A stretch of 64,000 nucleotides of DNA from JAICTV01 sp035634055 (GTDB lineage Bacteria > Planctomycetota > Phycisphaerae > Tepidisphaerales > Tepidisphaeraceae): positions 1 to 64,000 of the forward strand of contig DASQDR010000225.1 of the NCBI GenBank assembly GCA_035634055.1. The letters are read 5' to 3'. Position 1 is the first letter of the stretch; the number at the start of each line of letters is the position of its first letter. Positions 16,643 through 26,980 of this stretch are shown one piece after another. The position numbers and the translations under genes are program-made. The notes under the pieces are model-generated. The model had not been told where the DNA came from. It saw only the letters and a list, made by a program, of their open reading frames with translations, and did not search any database.

Positions 16643-19600
16643 GTGAAGTTCTACGCCGACCTGCTCAACCTGACGCCCGCGCCCACCCCGCCCGCTTCGC
16701 CCGCTTCGCGCCCCGCGCGCCGCCCGCTCGCCCGCGCCTGCCGCGCGGTGGTCGAGCAGCTCGAGAAGCGCGCGCTCATGGCCGCCAGCACCGTTCAGAC
16801 GCTGCCCTTCATCCTCGACTTCAACAATGCCGTCGGTAACGACGTGCTCGACAAGGACGGCCAGGGCACCGGCTTCACGCGCGTGCAGGCGAACAAGAAC
16901 GGCAACGAGTACCGCCCGGACCTGATCGACCTCGACACCGCCGCCGGCGTCCTGAAGCTCACCACCACCGGCACCTCCACCGCCGGCAGCAACACCAACA
17001 ATGACAACACGCTGGTCAACGCGCTCGAGACGCAGTTCAACGCGACCACCAGCGGCTTCAAGATCACCGCGCGCCTCAAGGGCCCGCTGTCGTACATCGA
17101 CACGCCCAGCGAGCAGGCGGGCATCACGTTCGGCCCGGACCAGGACAACTTCATCAAGCTCGTCGCCATCAGCCAGCCGGGCGGGCAGCTCATCCAGTTC
17201 GGCGACGAGACCTACACCGGCGGCTCGACCTACGGGCACCAGGTCAACCAGACCGTCAGCCCCGGCAGCTTCGCGGGCATCAGCGCGCTCGACCTCCAGC
17301 TCGTCGGCGACGCCACCACCGGCACGGTAACGGCCTATTACGCGGTCAACGGCGGCGCGTTCGTGAAGCTGAGCCGGACCGTCACGCTCAGCGGCTCGAT
17401 CAAGAGCAACTTCTTCAGCGGAGCGGGCCGCGCGGGCATCATCGCGGCGAGCAAGAACGACGCCGGGCCGGAGACGATGTCGTTCGACAGCTTCCGCATC
17501 GACGCCGGCCAGCCGGTGAACGCGCGGCCGAACGTGACGGCGGCGCGGCCGGGCAACGGGGACGTCGGCGTCTCGCGCGACGCGTTCGTCAGCGCGGACG
17601 TCCGCCTGCCCACGCCCGGCGCGGGCATCGATCTGGCCACGCTCAATGCCTCCACCGTCAAGCTCTATCGCACCAGCGACAAGCGTGCGGTGACGCTCGT
17701 GCTGAATACCTCGGGCGGCGGCGATTCAATCATCGCGACGCCGGCCGCGCTGCTCGACCCGAACACGACTTACACCTTTGAGGTGACGACGGGGCTCAAG
17801 GACGCGGCCGGCGCGTCGTTCCAGCCGTACGCCTTCTCCTTCACCACCGGCAGCACCGGCGGCGAGACCAACCCGTCGATCGCGTTTGAGAAGGTCGAGC
17901 TGCCGACCGCCAGCGGCCAGACCTACACCGCCGTCACCGTCGGTCCCGACGGCAAGCTTTACGCGGCGACGAACCAGGGGCTGATCCAGCGGTTCACCAT
18001 CAACGGCGACGGCACGCTCGGCGCCGCGCAGAACATCGCGAGCCTGATCGACGCCGAGGGCGGGCCGCGCCTGCTCACGGGCATCGCGTTCGATCCTGCG
18101 GCGACGGCCGGGAACCTGATCCTGTGGGTCACCCACAGCGACGCCGCCGGCAGCAACGCCGACGAGTGGAGCGGCAAGGTCACGAAGCTCAGCGGCGCCA
18201 GCCTCGGCACCGTGCGCGACGCGGTGATCAACCTGCCGCGCGCCGTGCGCGAGAGCTCAACCAACCAGCTTGCCTTCGGCCCCGACGGCGGGCTGTACTT
18301 CGCGCAGGGCGCCATGACGAACATGGGCGCGCTCTCCAACGTCAGCGGGTCGCGCACAGAGAAGCTGCTGAGCGCGGCCATCCTGCGCCTGAACACCGCC
18401 GCCGTCGGCTCCACGGCGATCGACGCCAAGACCGATTCCGGCGGCACCTACAACCCGTTCGCCAGCGGCGCGCCGCTGACGATCCACGCCAGCGGCGTGC
18501 GCAACGCCTACGACCTGGTCTGGACCAACGACGGCAAGCTGTACGCCCCGTCCACCGGCGCGACCGCCGGCGGCAACGCGCCCGGCACGCCGACCACCGC
18601 GTACTCCTTCGGCCCCAACCAGCGCATCGACTACGCCACCGATGGCCCCTACACCGGCCCGGACGTCCCGGCGCTGACCAACCTGACCGAGACGCAAAAC
18701 GACTTCCTGTTCAACGTCGCAGCCGGCGGATACTACGGTCAGCCCAACCCGCTGCGTGGCGAGTTCGTGCTCAACGGAGGCAACCCGACCGGCGGCATCG
18801 ACGCCAACGAGATTACCGCCTATCCCGTCGGCACCGCCGCCGACCGCAACTATCGCGGCGCCGCCTTCGCCTTCGGCAAAAGCTACTCGCCGGCCGGGCT
18901 GATCGAGTACCACGGCGGGGCGTTCGGCGGGGCGTTGAACAACAAGCTGCTGGTGACCCGCGGCGGGGGCGGGAACGACGTCATCGTCCTCACCCGCGCC
19001 GGCGACGGAACGATCAGCAACGCCCAGAGCGGCATCGCCGGCCTGAGCAACTTCGTCAACCCGGTCGACATCGCGCAGCACGCCGCCACCGGCTACCTCT
19101 ACGTCGCCGAGAGCGGCGGCCGGCGCATCACGCTCGTCCGCCCCGTCACGCCGGGCGCGAACCTCGCGACCGACAAGCCCAAGGTCGTGCTTAACGACGT
19201 CTACACCGCGACCGGCGGCCAATCGACGAAGCTCACGATCACCAACACCGGCACGCAGGCGCTGACGCTCGGGACCAGCGCGTTCACCGTCACCGGCACC
19301 GACGCCGCGCGCTTCACGCTGACCAAGCCGACGCTCCCGGCGTCGCTGGCGCCGGGGCAGTCGGTGCAGGTGACCGTTACCTTCACCGCCAGCGCCGTCG
19401 GCATTCGCACCGCCACCCTGCAGATCGTCAGCAACGACCCGGACCAGCCGACGCTGAACGTCCCGCTGCGCGGGCTCGGCACGGCCGGCACCGGCGGGGC
19501 GAACGAGCCGTCGCTCCAGCGCGTGCTCGAGCTCTACCAGATCCCGATCGACGTCGGCGACTCCAACCCGTCCGACACCTACCTGAACGACCCGCCCGCG

Positions 19601-22600
19601 ACGCCCAACGACGAGGTGATCCTGTCGCAGCTCCAGAAGGCGGGCAGCGGGCCGGTCACGATCGAGGCGCTGGCGGTCTTCGGCGTCGCCAACACCACCT
19701 CCGCCGGCAGCCTCACTAACCCGACCGCGCGCGTCGGCTACTACACGCCGGGCAACAGGGCGGACAAGACCGAGCTGTTCACCGTCAGCGGAACCGGCAA
19801 CGCGGTGCAGACCGTGAACCCGTCGTTCAACGGCGACACCCGCTTTGATCCCGGCTCCGGCGCGTTCGGGCTCTACGGGCTGTTCCCGTCGATGTACCCC
19901 AACATCTACAACGCGCCCGGCGGGACCGAGGCCTACAGCGAGGACCGCCTCAACGCCGCCTACGACCCGGACAGCCCGCGCAAGGTGCGCTTCTACCCGC
20001 TGAAGACCGCCAACGGCGACGTCGTGCCCAACGCGTACGTCTTCGCGATGGAGGATTACCTCGCCGGCTACGACACGCAGGACGTGGTGGGAATCATCCG
20101 CAACGTGAAGCCCGCCGCCGCCGCGTCGGCCGGGCCGGAGATTGGGTTTGAGAACACGGACAACGTCCCGTTCACCGATCGCCTGGTCTTCAACCGCATC
20201 CAGGTGCAGCCGCCGGACACGACGATCGACGCCACGACCGGCGCCGTCATCCAGCCGCCGAACAACGTGGTGCACGACGTGGCGGTTCTGAAGATCCGCA
20301 ACAGCGGCACGCAGTCGCTGAACATTAGCGGCATCACGGTTTCCAGCGGGTGGCAGATCGACAACCCGCCGACCGTGCCGTTCTCGATCGGCGCCGGGCA
20401 GTCAGTGGACCTGACGGTGCGATTCGTCGCCACCGGCACCAGCGGAGGGAAGCTGGTCAACGGCACGCTCCAGATCAACAGCAACGATTCCGACGAGCCG
20501 GTCTCGACCATCCAGCTCGCCGGGTGGTGGCAGTACAAGTCGGAGAAGCCCGAGCCGACGCTCCAGCAGGTCGTGCAGCTCTTCGGCTACGGCACCAAGA
20601 TCACCAACACCGGTCAGAACGTGAACGGCGGCGGGCGGATCGAGCGCATCGGGGACGAAGTGCTGTCGCCGATGTGGCGCCGCGCCGACGGGAGCAAGAA
20701 CGTCACCGTCCGCCAGCTCGTCGCGCTGCACACGCAGGGGAACCCGGCCTTCATCCGCTACTTCACCGTCAACAGCACCGGCACGCGCACGCAGACCAAC
20801 CTGTTCACCCACGACGGCACCGAGGGGCAGTCGATCCTGCCGCACGTGGTGAACTCGCTGACCACGCCCGCCGCCGCCAGCTTCTCCACGGCGAGCGTGT
20901 TCGGCTTCCGCGTGGACAGCGAGTGGAGCGATCCGTCGTTCAACACGATTCCGGAGGGCAGCACCACCGACGAAGGGCACCACATCCGCTTCTTCGTGGC
21001 GCGCGACCGCGACGGCAACGTCATTCCCGACACGTTCCTCATGGCGATGGATTACGCGGGGATCAACTACGACTACAACGATAACCTCTACCTGGTGACC
21101 AACATCCGCCCGGAGAACGGCCCCGGCAAGCCGGCCGGCCTGACCGCCGCCCCGGGCGGCGCGGGCACCGCGATGAACTGGTCCGACAACACCGAGGCGA
21201 ACCTCGCCGGTTACAACGTTTACCGCAGCGACGCCGCCGACGGCACGTTCACGAAGATCAACGAGATCCTGCTGAGCACGAGCGATTTCCTGGACGTGAC
21301 CGCGCCGGTGGGCGCGACGGCGTACTACCAGGTGCGCGCGGTGGACCTCAGCGGCAACGAGTCGAGCAGCGCGAGCGTCAACGCCACGCGCACGGTTGAC
21401 ACCACGCCCCCCGGCACGCCGGGCAACCTCGTGGCCGCCGGATCGCTTTCGGGCATCCGCCTCAACTGGTCGAACAACACCGACCTCGACCTCGCCGGCT
21501 ACAACGTCTACCGCAGCGACTCCTTCAGCGGCGCCTACACGCTGCTGAACACCGGCGGGCTGCTGACCAGCGCGACGTACCTCGACGCCTCGGCCCCGCA
21601 GGGCGCGACCAGCTACTACCGCGTGACCGCCGTCGACACCAGCGACAATGAGTCGGCCGCCAACGTCGCCAACGCGTCGCGCCCCAGCGGCGACATGAAC
21701 CCGCCCGCAGCGCCGACCGGCGCGTCGGCCACCGGCTCGCTCAGCAGCGTTTTCGTCAACTGGAACGACAATGGGGAGACGGATCTCGCCGGCTACAACG
21801 TTTACCGCTCGACCGCGCAGTTCGGCACCTACGTGAAGCTCAACGCCGGGCTGCTCGCGCAGTCGCAGCACGATGACACCACCGCGCCGGCCGGCTCGAC
21901 GAGCTGGTACCGAATCACCGCGGTCGACAACACCGGCAACGAGTCGATCGCCACCACGATCAGCGGCGTGCGGACGCCCGACACCACGCCGCCGGCGGTG
22001 CCGGCCGGCCTCGCCGCCACCGGCAGCACGTCCGGCATCGCGCTGGATTGGACCGACAACACCGACGCCGACCTCGGCGGGTACAACCTCTACACCAGCA
22101 GTGCCCCCGGCGGACCGTTCGCCAAAATGAACGGGTCGCCGCTGACCGCCAGCGAGTTCCTCGACGCGACCGCGGCGCAGGGCGCCAGCACGTACTACCG
22201 GCTGACGGCCGTGGACAGCTCGGGCAACGAGTCGGCGCCATCCGACATCAGCGCGGTCCGCCCGGATTCGGTCGCGCCGGCAGCGCCGACGGGCCTGACC
22301 AGCAGCAGCACGCACTCCGGCGTGGTGCTCAACTGGACGGACAATGCCGAGGGTGACGTCGTCGGCTACAACGTCTACCGCAGCACCGCCGCTGACGGCA
22401 TCTTCGCGCTGCTGACGGGGTCGCCGGTCACCGCTAGCGAGTTCACCGACAGCAGCGCCCCCGGCGGCGCGACCAGCTACTACAAGGTGACGGCGGTCGA
22501 CCTCTCGCAGAACGAGTCCGCCGCCGCCGCCACCAGCGCGTTCCGCCCGGACCTGGGGAAGAACGGCAACGCCAACGACATGGCGTACGACAAGCAGGGG

Positions 22601-23515
22601 AACCTGCACTTCGCGTACTACGACGCGGTGGCGAAGAACGTGCGCTACGCCGTCCGCTCCGCCTCGAGCGGCACGTGGTCGGCGGTGCAAACGGTCGACA
22701 CCACCGGCGACGACGTCGGCGGGTGGCTGTCGATCGCGCTGGACTCTAGCGACAAGGTCGGCATCGCCTACTTCGACGGCTCGCGCGGCGACCTGCGCTA
22801 CGCGACGTTGGCCAACGGCGCGTGGGACATCACGACCGTCGACTCCAAGAACTCCACGGGCCTGTTCCCGTCGCTGAAGTTCGACAAGAGCGACCGTCCG
22901 GCAATCGCATATTACAAGAAGACGACCGGCGACCTGCGGCTGGCGCAGTGGAACGGCACCGGCTGGGCGATCACCGACGTCGCCACCGCCGACGACGCCG
23001 GACGCTCCGCCAGCTTGGCAATGCAGCCGAGCGGCCTGTGGGCAATCGCGTACGAGAACAGCTCGCGCGGGCTGATCCAGTACGCGTACCAGACGGGCGC
23101 GACCACGTGGGCGACGAACACCACGGACGCCTCGACGGCCGGGATGAGCTACATCTCGCTCGCCTTTGACACGTCCGGCCGGGCGAGCGTCAGCTACCAG
23201 GAAACCGGGCTGGGCGACCTGAAGTTCGCCGTGCTGAAAAACGGCAAGTGGGCCGCCACCACCGTGCACGCGAAGGGGGCGGTGGGGATGTACTCCAAGC
23301 TCGTCTTCGGCGCCGACGGCTTCGCCAACATCTTCTACTACAGCAAGCAGCTCGACAGCCTGATGCACGCGCGCGGCTACCTGGGGAACTGGACGATCCA
23401 GGAACTCAAGCAGCAGGGCGGGCGCTTCGCCTCCGGCGCGCTCGGGGCGAACGGGAAGATCACCTTCGCGTGGCTGGACACGGCGTCGCAGGTGCTGGCG
23501 CTGGACGAGATCTAG
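16643..23515 (+). CDS. Giant modular exported protein with planctomycete N-terminal motif
   Basis: The start is taken as GTG 16643, seven bases after GGAGAG; in-frame GTGs at 16616 and 16637 are alternatives. The product is about 2290 residues. In order: the planctomycete extracellular motif VEQLEKRALMAA (about 40-50); a concanavalin-like region (about 55-285); a Big_5 Ig domain (about 291-403); a beta-propeller resembling glucose/sorbosone dehydrogenase domains (about 413-836); a choice-of-anchor-D-like Ig domain (about 846-950) and another (about 1210-1296), each followed by an unclassified NEPSLQRVL- or EPTLQQVV-type module; five fibronectin type III repeats (about 1494-1971), each with WxDN..DLxGYNVYRS; and a C-terminal propeller-like module (about 1972-2290). 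It is probably a surface adhesin or carbohydrate-related protein. Confidence 0.88.
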   Translation: MKFYADLLNLTPAPTPPASPASRPARRPLARACRAVVEQLEKRALMAASTVQTLPFILDFNNAVGNDVLDKDGQGTGFTRVQANKNGNEYRPDLIDLDTAAGVLKLTTTGTSTAGSNTNNDNTLVNALETQFNATTSGFKITARLKGPLSYIDTPSEQAGITFGPDQDNFIKLVAISQPGGQLIQFGDETYTGGSTYGHQVNQTVSPGSFAGISALDLQLVGDATTGTVTAYYAVNGGAFVKLSRTVTLSGSIKSNFFSGAGRAGIIAASKNDAGPETMSFDSFRIDAGQPVNARPNVTAARPGNGDVGVSRDAFVSADVRLPTPGAGIDLATLNASTVKLYRTSDKRAVTLVLNTSGGGDSIIATPAALLDPNTTYTFEVTTGLKDAAGASFQPYAFSFTTGSTGGETNPSIAFEKVELPTASGQTYTAVTVGPDGKLYAATNQGLIQRFTINGDGTLGAAQNIASLIDAEGGPRLLTGIAFDPAATAGNLILWVTHSDAAGSNADEWSGKVTKLSGASLGTVRDAVINLPRAVRESSTNQLAFGPDGGLYFAQGAMTNMGALSNVSGSRTEKLLSAAILRLNTAAVGSTAIDAKTDSGGTYNPFASGAPLTIHASGVRNAYDLVWTNDGKLYAPSTGATAGGNAPGTPTTAYSFGPNQRIDYATDGPYTGPDVPALTNLTETQNDFLFNVAAGGYYGQPNPLRGEFVLNGGNPTGGIDANEITAYPVGTAADRNYRGAAFAFGKSYSPAGLIEYHGGAFGGALNNKLLVTRGGGGNDVIVLTRAGDGTISNAQSGIAGLSNFVNPVDIAQHAATGYLYVAESGGRRITLVRPVTPGANLATDKPKVVLNDVYTATGGQSTKLTITNTGTQALTLGTSAFTVTGTDAARFTLTKPTLPASLAPGQSVQVTVTFTASAVGIRTATLQIVSNDPDQPTLNVPLRGLGTAGTGGANEPSLQRVLELYQIPIDVGDSNPSDTYLNDPPATPNDEVILSQLQKAGSGPVTIEALAVFGVANTTSAGSLTNPTARVGYYTPGNRADKTELFTVSGTGNAVQTVNPSFNGDTRFDPGSGAFGLYGLFPSMYPNIYNAPGGTEAYSEDRLNAAYDPDSPRKVRFYPLKTANGDVVPNAYVFAMEDYLAGYDTQDVVGIIRNVKPAAAASAGPEIGFENTDNVPFTDRLVFNRIQVQPPDTTIDATTGAVIQPPNNVVHDVAVLKIRNSGTQSLNISGITVSSGWQIDNPPTVPFSIGAGQSVDLTVRFVATGTSGGKLVNGTLQINSNDSDEPVSTIQLAGWWQYKSEKPEPTLQQVVQLFGYGTKITNTGQNVNGGGRIERIGDEVLSPMWRRADGSKNVTVRQLVALHTQGNPAFIRYFTVNSTGTRTQTNLFTHDGTEGQSILPHVVNSLTTPAAASFSTASVFGFRVDSEWSDPSFNTIPEGSTTDEGHHIRFFVARDRDGNVIPDTFLMAMDYAGINYDYNDNLYLVTNIRPENGPGKPAGLTAAPGGAGTAMNWSDNTEANLAGYNVYRSDAADGTFTKINEILLSTSDFLDVTAPVGATAYYQVRAVDLSGNESSSASVNATRTVDTTPPGTPGNLVAAGSLSGIRLNWSNNTDLDLAGYNVYRSDSFSGAYTLLNTGGLLTSATYLDASAPQGATSYYRVTAVDTSDNESAANVANASRPSGDMNPPAAPTGASATGSLSSVFVNWNDNGETDLAGYNVYRSTAQFGTYVKLNAGLLAQSQHDDTTAPAGSTSWYRITAVDNTGNESIATTISGVRTPDTTPPAVPAGLAATGSTSGIALDWTDNTDADLGGYNLYTSSAPGGPFAKMNGSPLTASEFLDATAAQGASTYYRLTAVDSSGNESAPSDISAVRPDSVAPAAPTGLTSSSTHSGVVLNWTDNAEGDVVGYNVYRSTAADGIFALLTGSPVTASEFTDSSAPGGATSYYKVTAVDLSQNESAAAATSAFRPDLGKNGNANDMAYDKQGNLHFAYYDAVAKNVRYAVRSASSGTWSAVQTVDTTGDDVGGWLSIALDSSDKVGIAYFDGSRGDLRYATLANGAWDITTVDSKNSTGLFPSLKFDKSDRPAIAYYKKTTGDLRLAQWNGTGWAITDVATADDAGRSASLAMQPSGLWAIAYENSSRGLIQYAYQTGATTWATNTTDASTAGMSYISLAFDTSGRASVSYQETGLGDLKFAVLKNGKWAATTVHAKGAVGMYSKLVFGADGFANIFYYSKQLDSLMHARGYLGNWTIQELKQQGGRFASGALGANGKITFAWLDTASQVLALDEI

Positions 23516-23627
23516 CTGACGGACGCGCCGCCTCGCTCCTCCTCCCCGACGCTCTCCCCGGACCTAGCGGCGCGCGCGAGGAGGACTTCCGCCAGGCGGA
23601 AGAATGGTAGTGAATCGACGAGGCAGC

Positions 23628-25304
23628 TCAGCGGATGAAGCGCATGTCGCCAAAGTTCGGCGACAGCGCGGGCAGGCCGGGGGCGGGCCGATAGCCGGCA
23701 GGCCAGTAGACGAAGAAGGCTCTTCCCAGCAGGAAGCGCGACGGCACGCGGCCGGCGGGCACCGATAAGCGATCGGCGGGAAGCTCAATCGGGCTGGTCC
23801 AGTAGCGCGCGTCGCCGCTGATCAGGCTGTTGTCGCCCAGCACGTAGTACTCCCCCGCACCCAGGTTGATCACGTTTCGCGGGCTGCCGATGAACTGCTG
23901 CCGCTCGCTGCCGTTGAGGTAATAAATGTCGCGCCACAGCCCGATGTGCGACAGCGCGGCGGTCTGGTTGGCGGCGGCGATCTCCACGCCGGGAGGCGGC
24001 TGCGGGCGGTTCGCGCCGTAGTCGGCGAGAAGGCGCACCACGTCGGGGCGGTACTGCTCCGGCGTCGTCTGCGCGACCGTCTCCTCGTTCACCCGCAGCG
24101 TCACCTGGTAGTCCACGTTCGTCAGCTCGACGCGGAGCGGGTCGCCGCCAGCGGGGATCTTTGCCGCCCCGATAATGCGCTCGCCGTCGGAGTTAAGCTG
24201 CACCAGCTTCGCCTCGCCGGGCGCGAGGATGGCGGCGAACGTCTGGCGGCCATCGGACAGGTTCACCCGCAGCGGCCCCTCGCCCGCCTGCCGCTCGTAG
24301 TGGAACGCGAGCTTCAGGTCCTTCACCACGTTGTTCGGCGGCTCCTGCTCGAGGTCGTACGCGAGCCAATCAGTAAAGGCATGGATGGCGCGGTTGGCCT
24401 TGGGGTTGGCGTCGCGATCGAAGAAGAGCGTCGCGGCGCCCGACGCGTTGTCGAAGCGAAAGGTGCGCCCGTCGGCCGCCGTGGAGCCGAGGCTCCAGCC
24501 GGCGCCCTGACGCACGGTCCACGGCTGGCGGAAGTGGCTGCCGTCGCCGCGTTCCAGGCCCTGCGGGTGGTAGTCGTTGTCGTACACCACCCGCCACAGC
24601 GCGCCCTGCGCGTGCCGCGGCTTGGTCTGCACGGTGTAGGTGGTCTTATCGGCGGCGGGGGCGCCTTTGTAGATGTCTCCGTCGAGGATCATGATAGACT
24701 CACCCGGGGTGCCGATCAGGCGCTTGATGTAGTTCTGCTGGTAGGTCGGCTTTTCCAGTCGCGGATCGTCGTTGGCCGGGCTCTTGAAGACCACCACGTC
24801 CCACCGCTGCGGCTCGCCGAGGAGGTAGAGGTACTTCAGCACCAGGATGCGGTCGCCGTACTGCACCGGCGGGCGCGTGCCGTCGTTGTCGGGATTCGCG
24901 GGGTCGATCGCGGGAAACTTGTACGAGCAGTTGGGGCAGATGACGCGGTAGTCCAGGTCCGACTGGCTCTTGATGATCAGGTCGTTCTGCGCGTTCTGGG
25001 TGGCCGAATAGTTGGACTCGAAGCGGTAGCCGCAGTCGTTGCAGCGGAAGCGCATGTGCGCGCCCATCAGGGTGGGCGCCATCGAGCCGGTGGGGATGAC
25101 GAACGCCTCGACGACGAACGCGCGGAAGATGAAGGCGAGGATGAACGCGACCAGGATCGACTCGATGGTCTCCTTGACGTTGCTCTCCTGCGACGCGTTC
25201 ACCTTCTTCCGTCCGCCGACCGGGCTGCTGGCGGCGGCGGCGCCCGCGGGGCGACCGGCGGGCGCGGCGGGGGCGGGCGAGGGGGACGTCGCGGGCTGCG
25301 TCAT
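23628..25304 (-). CDS. lepB: Signal peptidase I with large zinc-ribbon-containing insertion
   Basis: LepB removes signal peptides at the outer face of the cytoplasmic membrane. The Ser/Lys dyad is present: Ser74 in IPTGSMAPTL after the membrane helix (48-65), and Lys194 in NYIKRLIGTPGE. GDNSLISGDARYW near the C-terminus is the last conserved box. The protein is 558 residues, against roughly 200-350 in most bacteria. One insert between the serine and lysine boxes holds two CxxC pairs (C88/C91 and C123/C126) that look like a zinc ribbon. A second insert of about 250 residues lies before the last box and looks beta-rich. ATG 25304 is preceded by TTCACC-N17-TACGAT with nine bases between. Confidence 0.9.
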   Translation of the reverse strand: MTQPATSPSPAPAAPAGRPAGAAAASSPVGGRKKVNASQESNVKETIESILVAFILAFIFRAFVVEAFVIPTGSMAPTLMGAHMRFRCNDCGYRFESNYSATQNAQNDLIIKSQSDLDYRVICPNCSYKFPAIDPANPDNDGTRPPVQYGDRILVLKYLYLLGEPQRWDVVVFKSPANDDPRLEKPTYQQNYIKRLIGTPGESIMILDGDIYKGAPAADKTTYTVQTKPRHAQGALWRVVYDNDYHPQGLERGDGSHFRQPWTVRQGAGWSLGSTAADGRTFRFDNASGAATLFFDRDANPKANRAIHAFTDWLAYDLEQEPPNNVVKDLKLAFHYERQAGEGPLRVNLSDGRQTFAAILAPGEAKLVQLNSDGERIIGAAKIPAGGDPLRVELTNVDYQVTLRVNEETVAQTTPEQYRPDVVRLLADYGANRPQPPPGVEIAAANQTAALSHIGLWRDIYYLNGSERQQFIGSPRNVINLGAGEYYVLGDNSLISGDARYWTSPIELPADRLSVPAGRVPSRFLLGRAFFVYWPAGYRPAPGLPALSPNFGDMRFIR

Positions 25305-25313
25305 AGGCGGAGG

Positions 25314-25342
25314 ATCGTAGTCGAACCGCCGGCGCGGGTGAA
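25314..25342 (-). promoter_or_regulatory. Candidate promoter of lepB
   Basis: TTCACC (25337-25342), spacer 17 and TACGAT (25314-25319) are read on the minus strand. The -10 box ends nine bases before ATG 25304, so the transcript would be leaderless. It lies in the gap after the putative anti-sigma gene. Confidence 0.4.
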
Positions 25343-25408
25343 GCGCTTCCCAGCGATGCGCGAGATCACGTGGACGCCATAGCGTGCCGTGATTTTGAGA
25401 GGCGAGGT

Positions 25409-26278
25409 TTAAGGCGTCGCGCGGACGAGCATCTCGGCCGGAGACGACGCTCGGCACGATCCCGCGCCCATCGCCAGCCGCACCTTCGCCACGACCGGCT
25501 GAAGCTGCGACTGCGCCATGTCGCCCGACGCGCGGCTGCCGACCACGCAGTAGAGCGCGCCGCCGTGCACGAAGCCGGCCAGCGCGTGGTGATCGCGCAG
25601 CTCTTCGTAGGTTGCGCCGCCGGACGAGCAGAGGGGCGGCGGGGGGAGCGAGAAGACCGAGATCACCTCGCCGCCGCGGGCGAATAACAGGTGCGCCGTC
25701 TTGTGCTGGTCAACCCGGCAGAGGCCGGCGCCCTTGAAGGTCCACCCGTCGCCGATCGCGTCGGCGAAGACGCTCACGCCCCCTTGTGCGGCCAGCGAGA
25801 CGCGCAGCGCGGCGAAGTCATCGCCCGGGACAAGGTGGTGATCCGCGAGCTTGCCGCACTGATCGTGCGAGCGCACCAGCATCTGCCCGAGGCTCGCCGG
25901 GAAGCTGGCCGAATCCGCGGCGGCGCGCTGCGGCAGCGGGGGGAAGAATTCGGAGCGGATCTGCACGACCATCAGCCCGACCGCGAGCAGCACCATCGCG
26001 GCGGCGGCGATGAGCTTGAACGGCGCATCAGCGCAGAGGCGGCCGCGCGCCGGCGCCGCCGGGCGCGAAGCCGCGGTATCACTTGTCGTGGGAGATGTGG
26101 ACCCGGCGGACGCCTTGGCGGTCGCGCCGGCACCCGTCGCGGCAGCGGCGGTCGCAGCGCCCGCGAAGAGCGCTTCCACCTTCCGCCGCAGTTCCGGCGG
26201 CGCGGCCTCGCGGCCGGCGGCACGCGCGACGGCGCTGCGGAGCGCCGGGTCGTCAAACTGGTCGTCTGCTTCGGTCAT
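25409..26278 (-). CDS. Putative anti-sigma factor, single-pass membrane protein
   Basis: The product is 289 residues. The N-terminal cytoplasmic part (1-95) is acidic then Ala/Thr-rich. A single transmembrane helix follows (FKLIAAAAMVLLAVGLMVVQ, about 92-111), and then an extracytoplasmic domain with six cysteines (for example QCGKLADHHLV, GLCRVDQHK, PLCSSGGAT). It lies 132 bp downstream of the ECF sigma gene on the same strand, the usual place for an anti-sigma factor. The HxxxCxxC zinc anti-sigma motif is not present in its standard form, so the role rests on topology and position. It would hold the sigma factor inactive until an envelope signal. Confidence 0.65.
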   Translation of the reverse strand: MTEADDQFDDPALRSAVARAAGREAAPPELRRKVEALFAGAATAAAATGAGATAKASAGSTSPTTSDTAASRPAAPARGRLCADAPFKLIAAAAMVLLAVGLMVVQIRSEFFPPLPQRAAADSASFPASLGQMLVRSHDQCGKLADHHLVPGDDFAALRVSLAAQGGVSVFADAIGDGWTFKGAGLCRVDQHKTAHLLFARGGEVISVFSLPPPPLCSSGGATYEELRDHHALAGFVHGGALYCVVGSRASGDMAQSQLQPVVAKVRLAMGAGSCRASSPAEMLVRATP

Positions 26279-26410
26279 ACTTCGTCTTCAAGTCATGCAA
26301 CTCACATCAACGGAGGAACCCCATCCGCCAGCGTCACGCCTGAGTCCCGCCGCGCCACCCGCGCCTCCCGGCCCGCCCGCGTGCCTGTCTCAACTAATCG
26401 GTTCCACATG

Positions 26411-26980
26411 CTATTCCCGGATAATGCCCTCGCGGGTGGCGTAGGAGCGCAGTTGCTCCGACAGCCGCTGCCGCGCGCGGTACAGCCGGCTCATCACCGT
26501 TCCGATGGGGATGCCGACGGCATCGGCGATCTCCTTGTAGCTCAATTCATCGACGGCCCACAGCATCAGCACGACCTGGTATTCCGGCGCCAGCGATTCA
26601 ATCGCTCGGACGAGTTGCTGATCCATGCTGTCGAAGTTGCCAAGGTTCCAGACCGGCGTGGCGGCGGCGGCGCAACCGGTTGTCCCGCGCGACGAGGCGC
26701 ACGCCTCGAGCTGCGCGTCCTCCACCGCAGCGGGCTGCCGACCCTCGCGCTCGGATCGGCTGACGTGCACGTTGTGCATGATGCGCAGCAGCCACGGGCG
26801 GATGCCGTGGCTCTTGAGGTCGAACGTGTCGCGGGCGCGCAGCGCGCGGACGTACGTCTCCTGGACAAGGTCCTCGGCGCGAGCGGCGTCGCGGGCGAGG
26901 CGGCGGGCGACGCGGTAGAGGGTGTCCAGTTGCTCCAGTGCGAGCTTCTCGAACTGTTCGGCGCTGGGTTTCAGCGGCAC
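26411..26980 (-). CDS. ECF-subfamily RNA polymerase sigma factor
   Basis: GTG 26980 gives 189 residues, the normal ECF length; an upstream GTG at 27046 would add a proline-rich tail outside the family. Region 2 is visible as VARRLARDAARAEDLVQETYVRALRA and IRPWLLRIMHNVHVSR. Region 4 is AIESLAPEYQVVLMLWAVDELSYKEIADAVGIPIGTVMSRLYRARQRL, a classical helix-turn-helix. The sigma factor redirects RNA polymerase to a regulon, probably under the control of the membrane protein encoded downstream. ECF sigma factors usually activate their own promoter, but I could not identify a convincing target site here. Confidence 0.92.
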   Translation of the reverse strand: MPLKPSAEQFEKLALEQLDTLYRVARRLARDAARAEDLVQETYVRALRARDTFDLKSHGIRPWLLRIMHNVHVSRSEREGRQPAAVEDAQLEACASSRGTTGCAAAATPVWNLGNFDSMDQQLVRAIESLAPEYQVVLMLWAVDELSYKEIADAVGIPIGTVMSRLYRARQRLSEQLRSYATREGIIRE

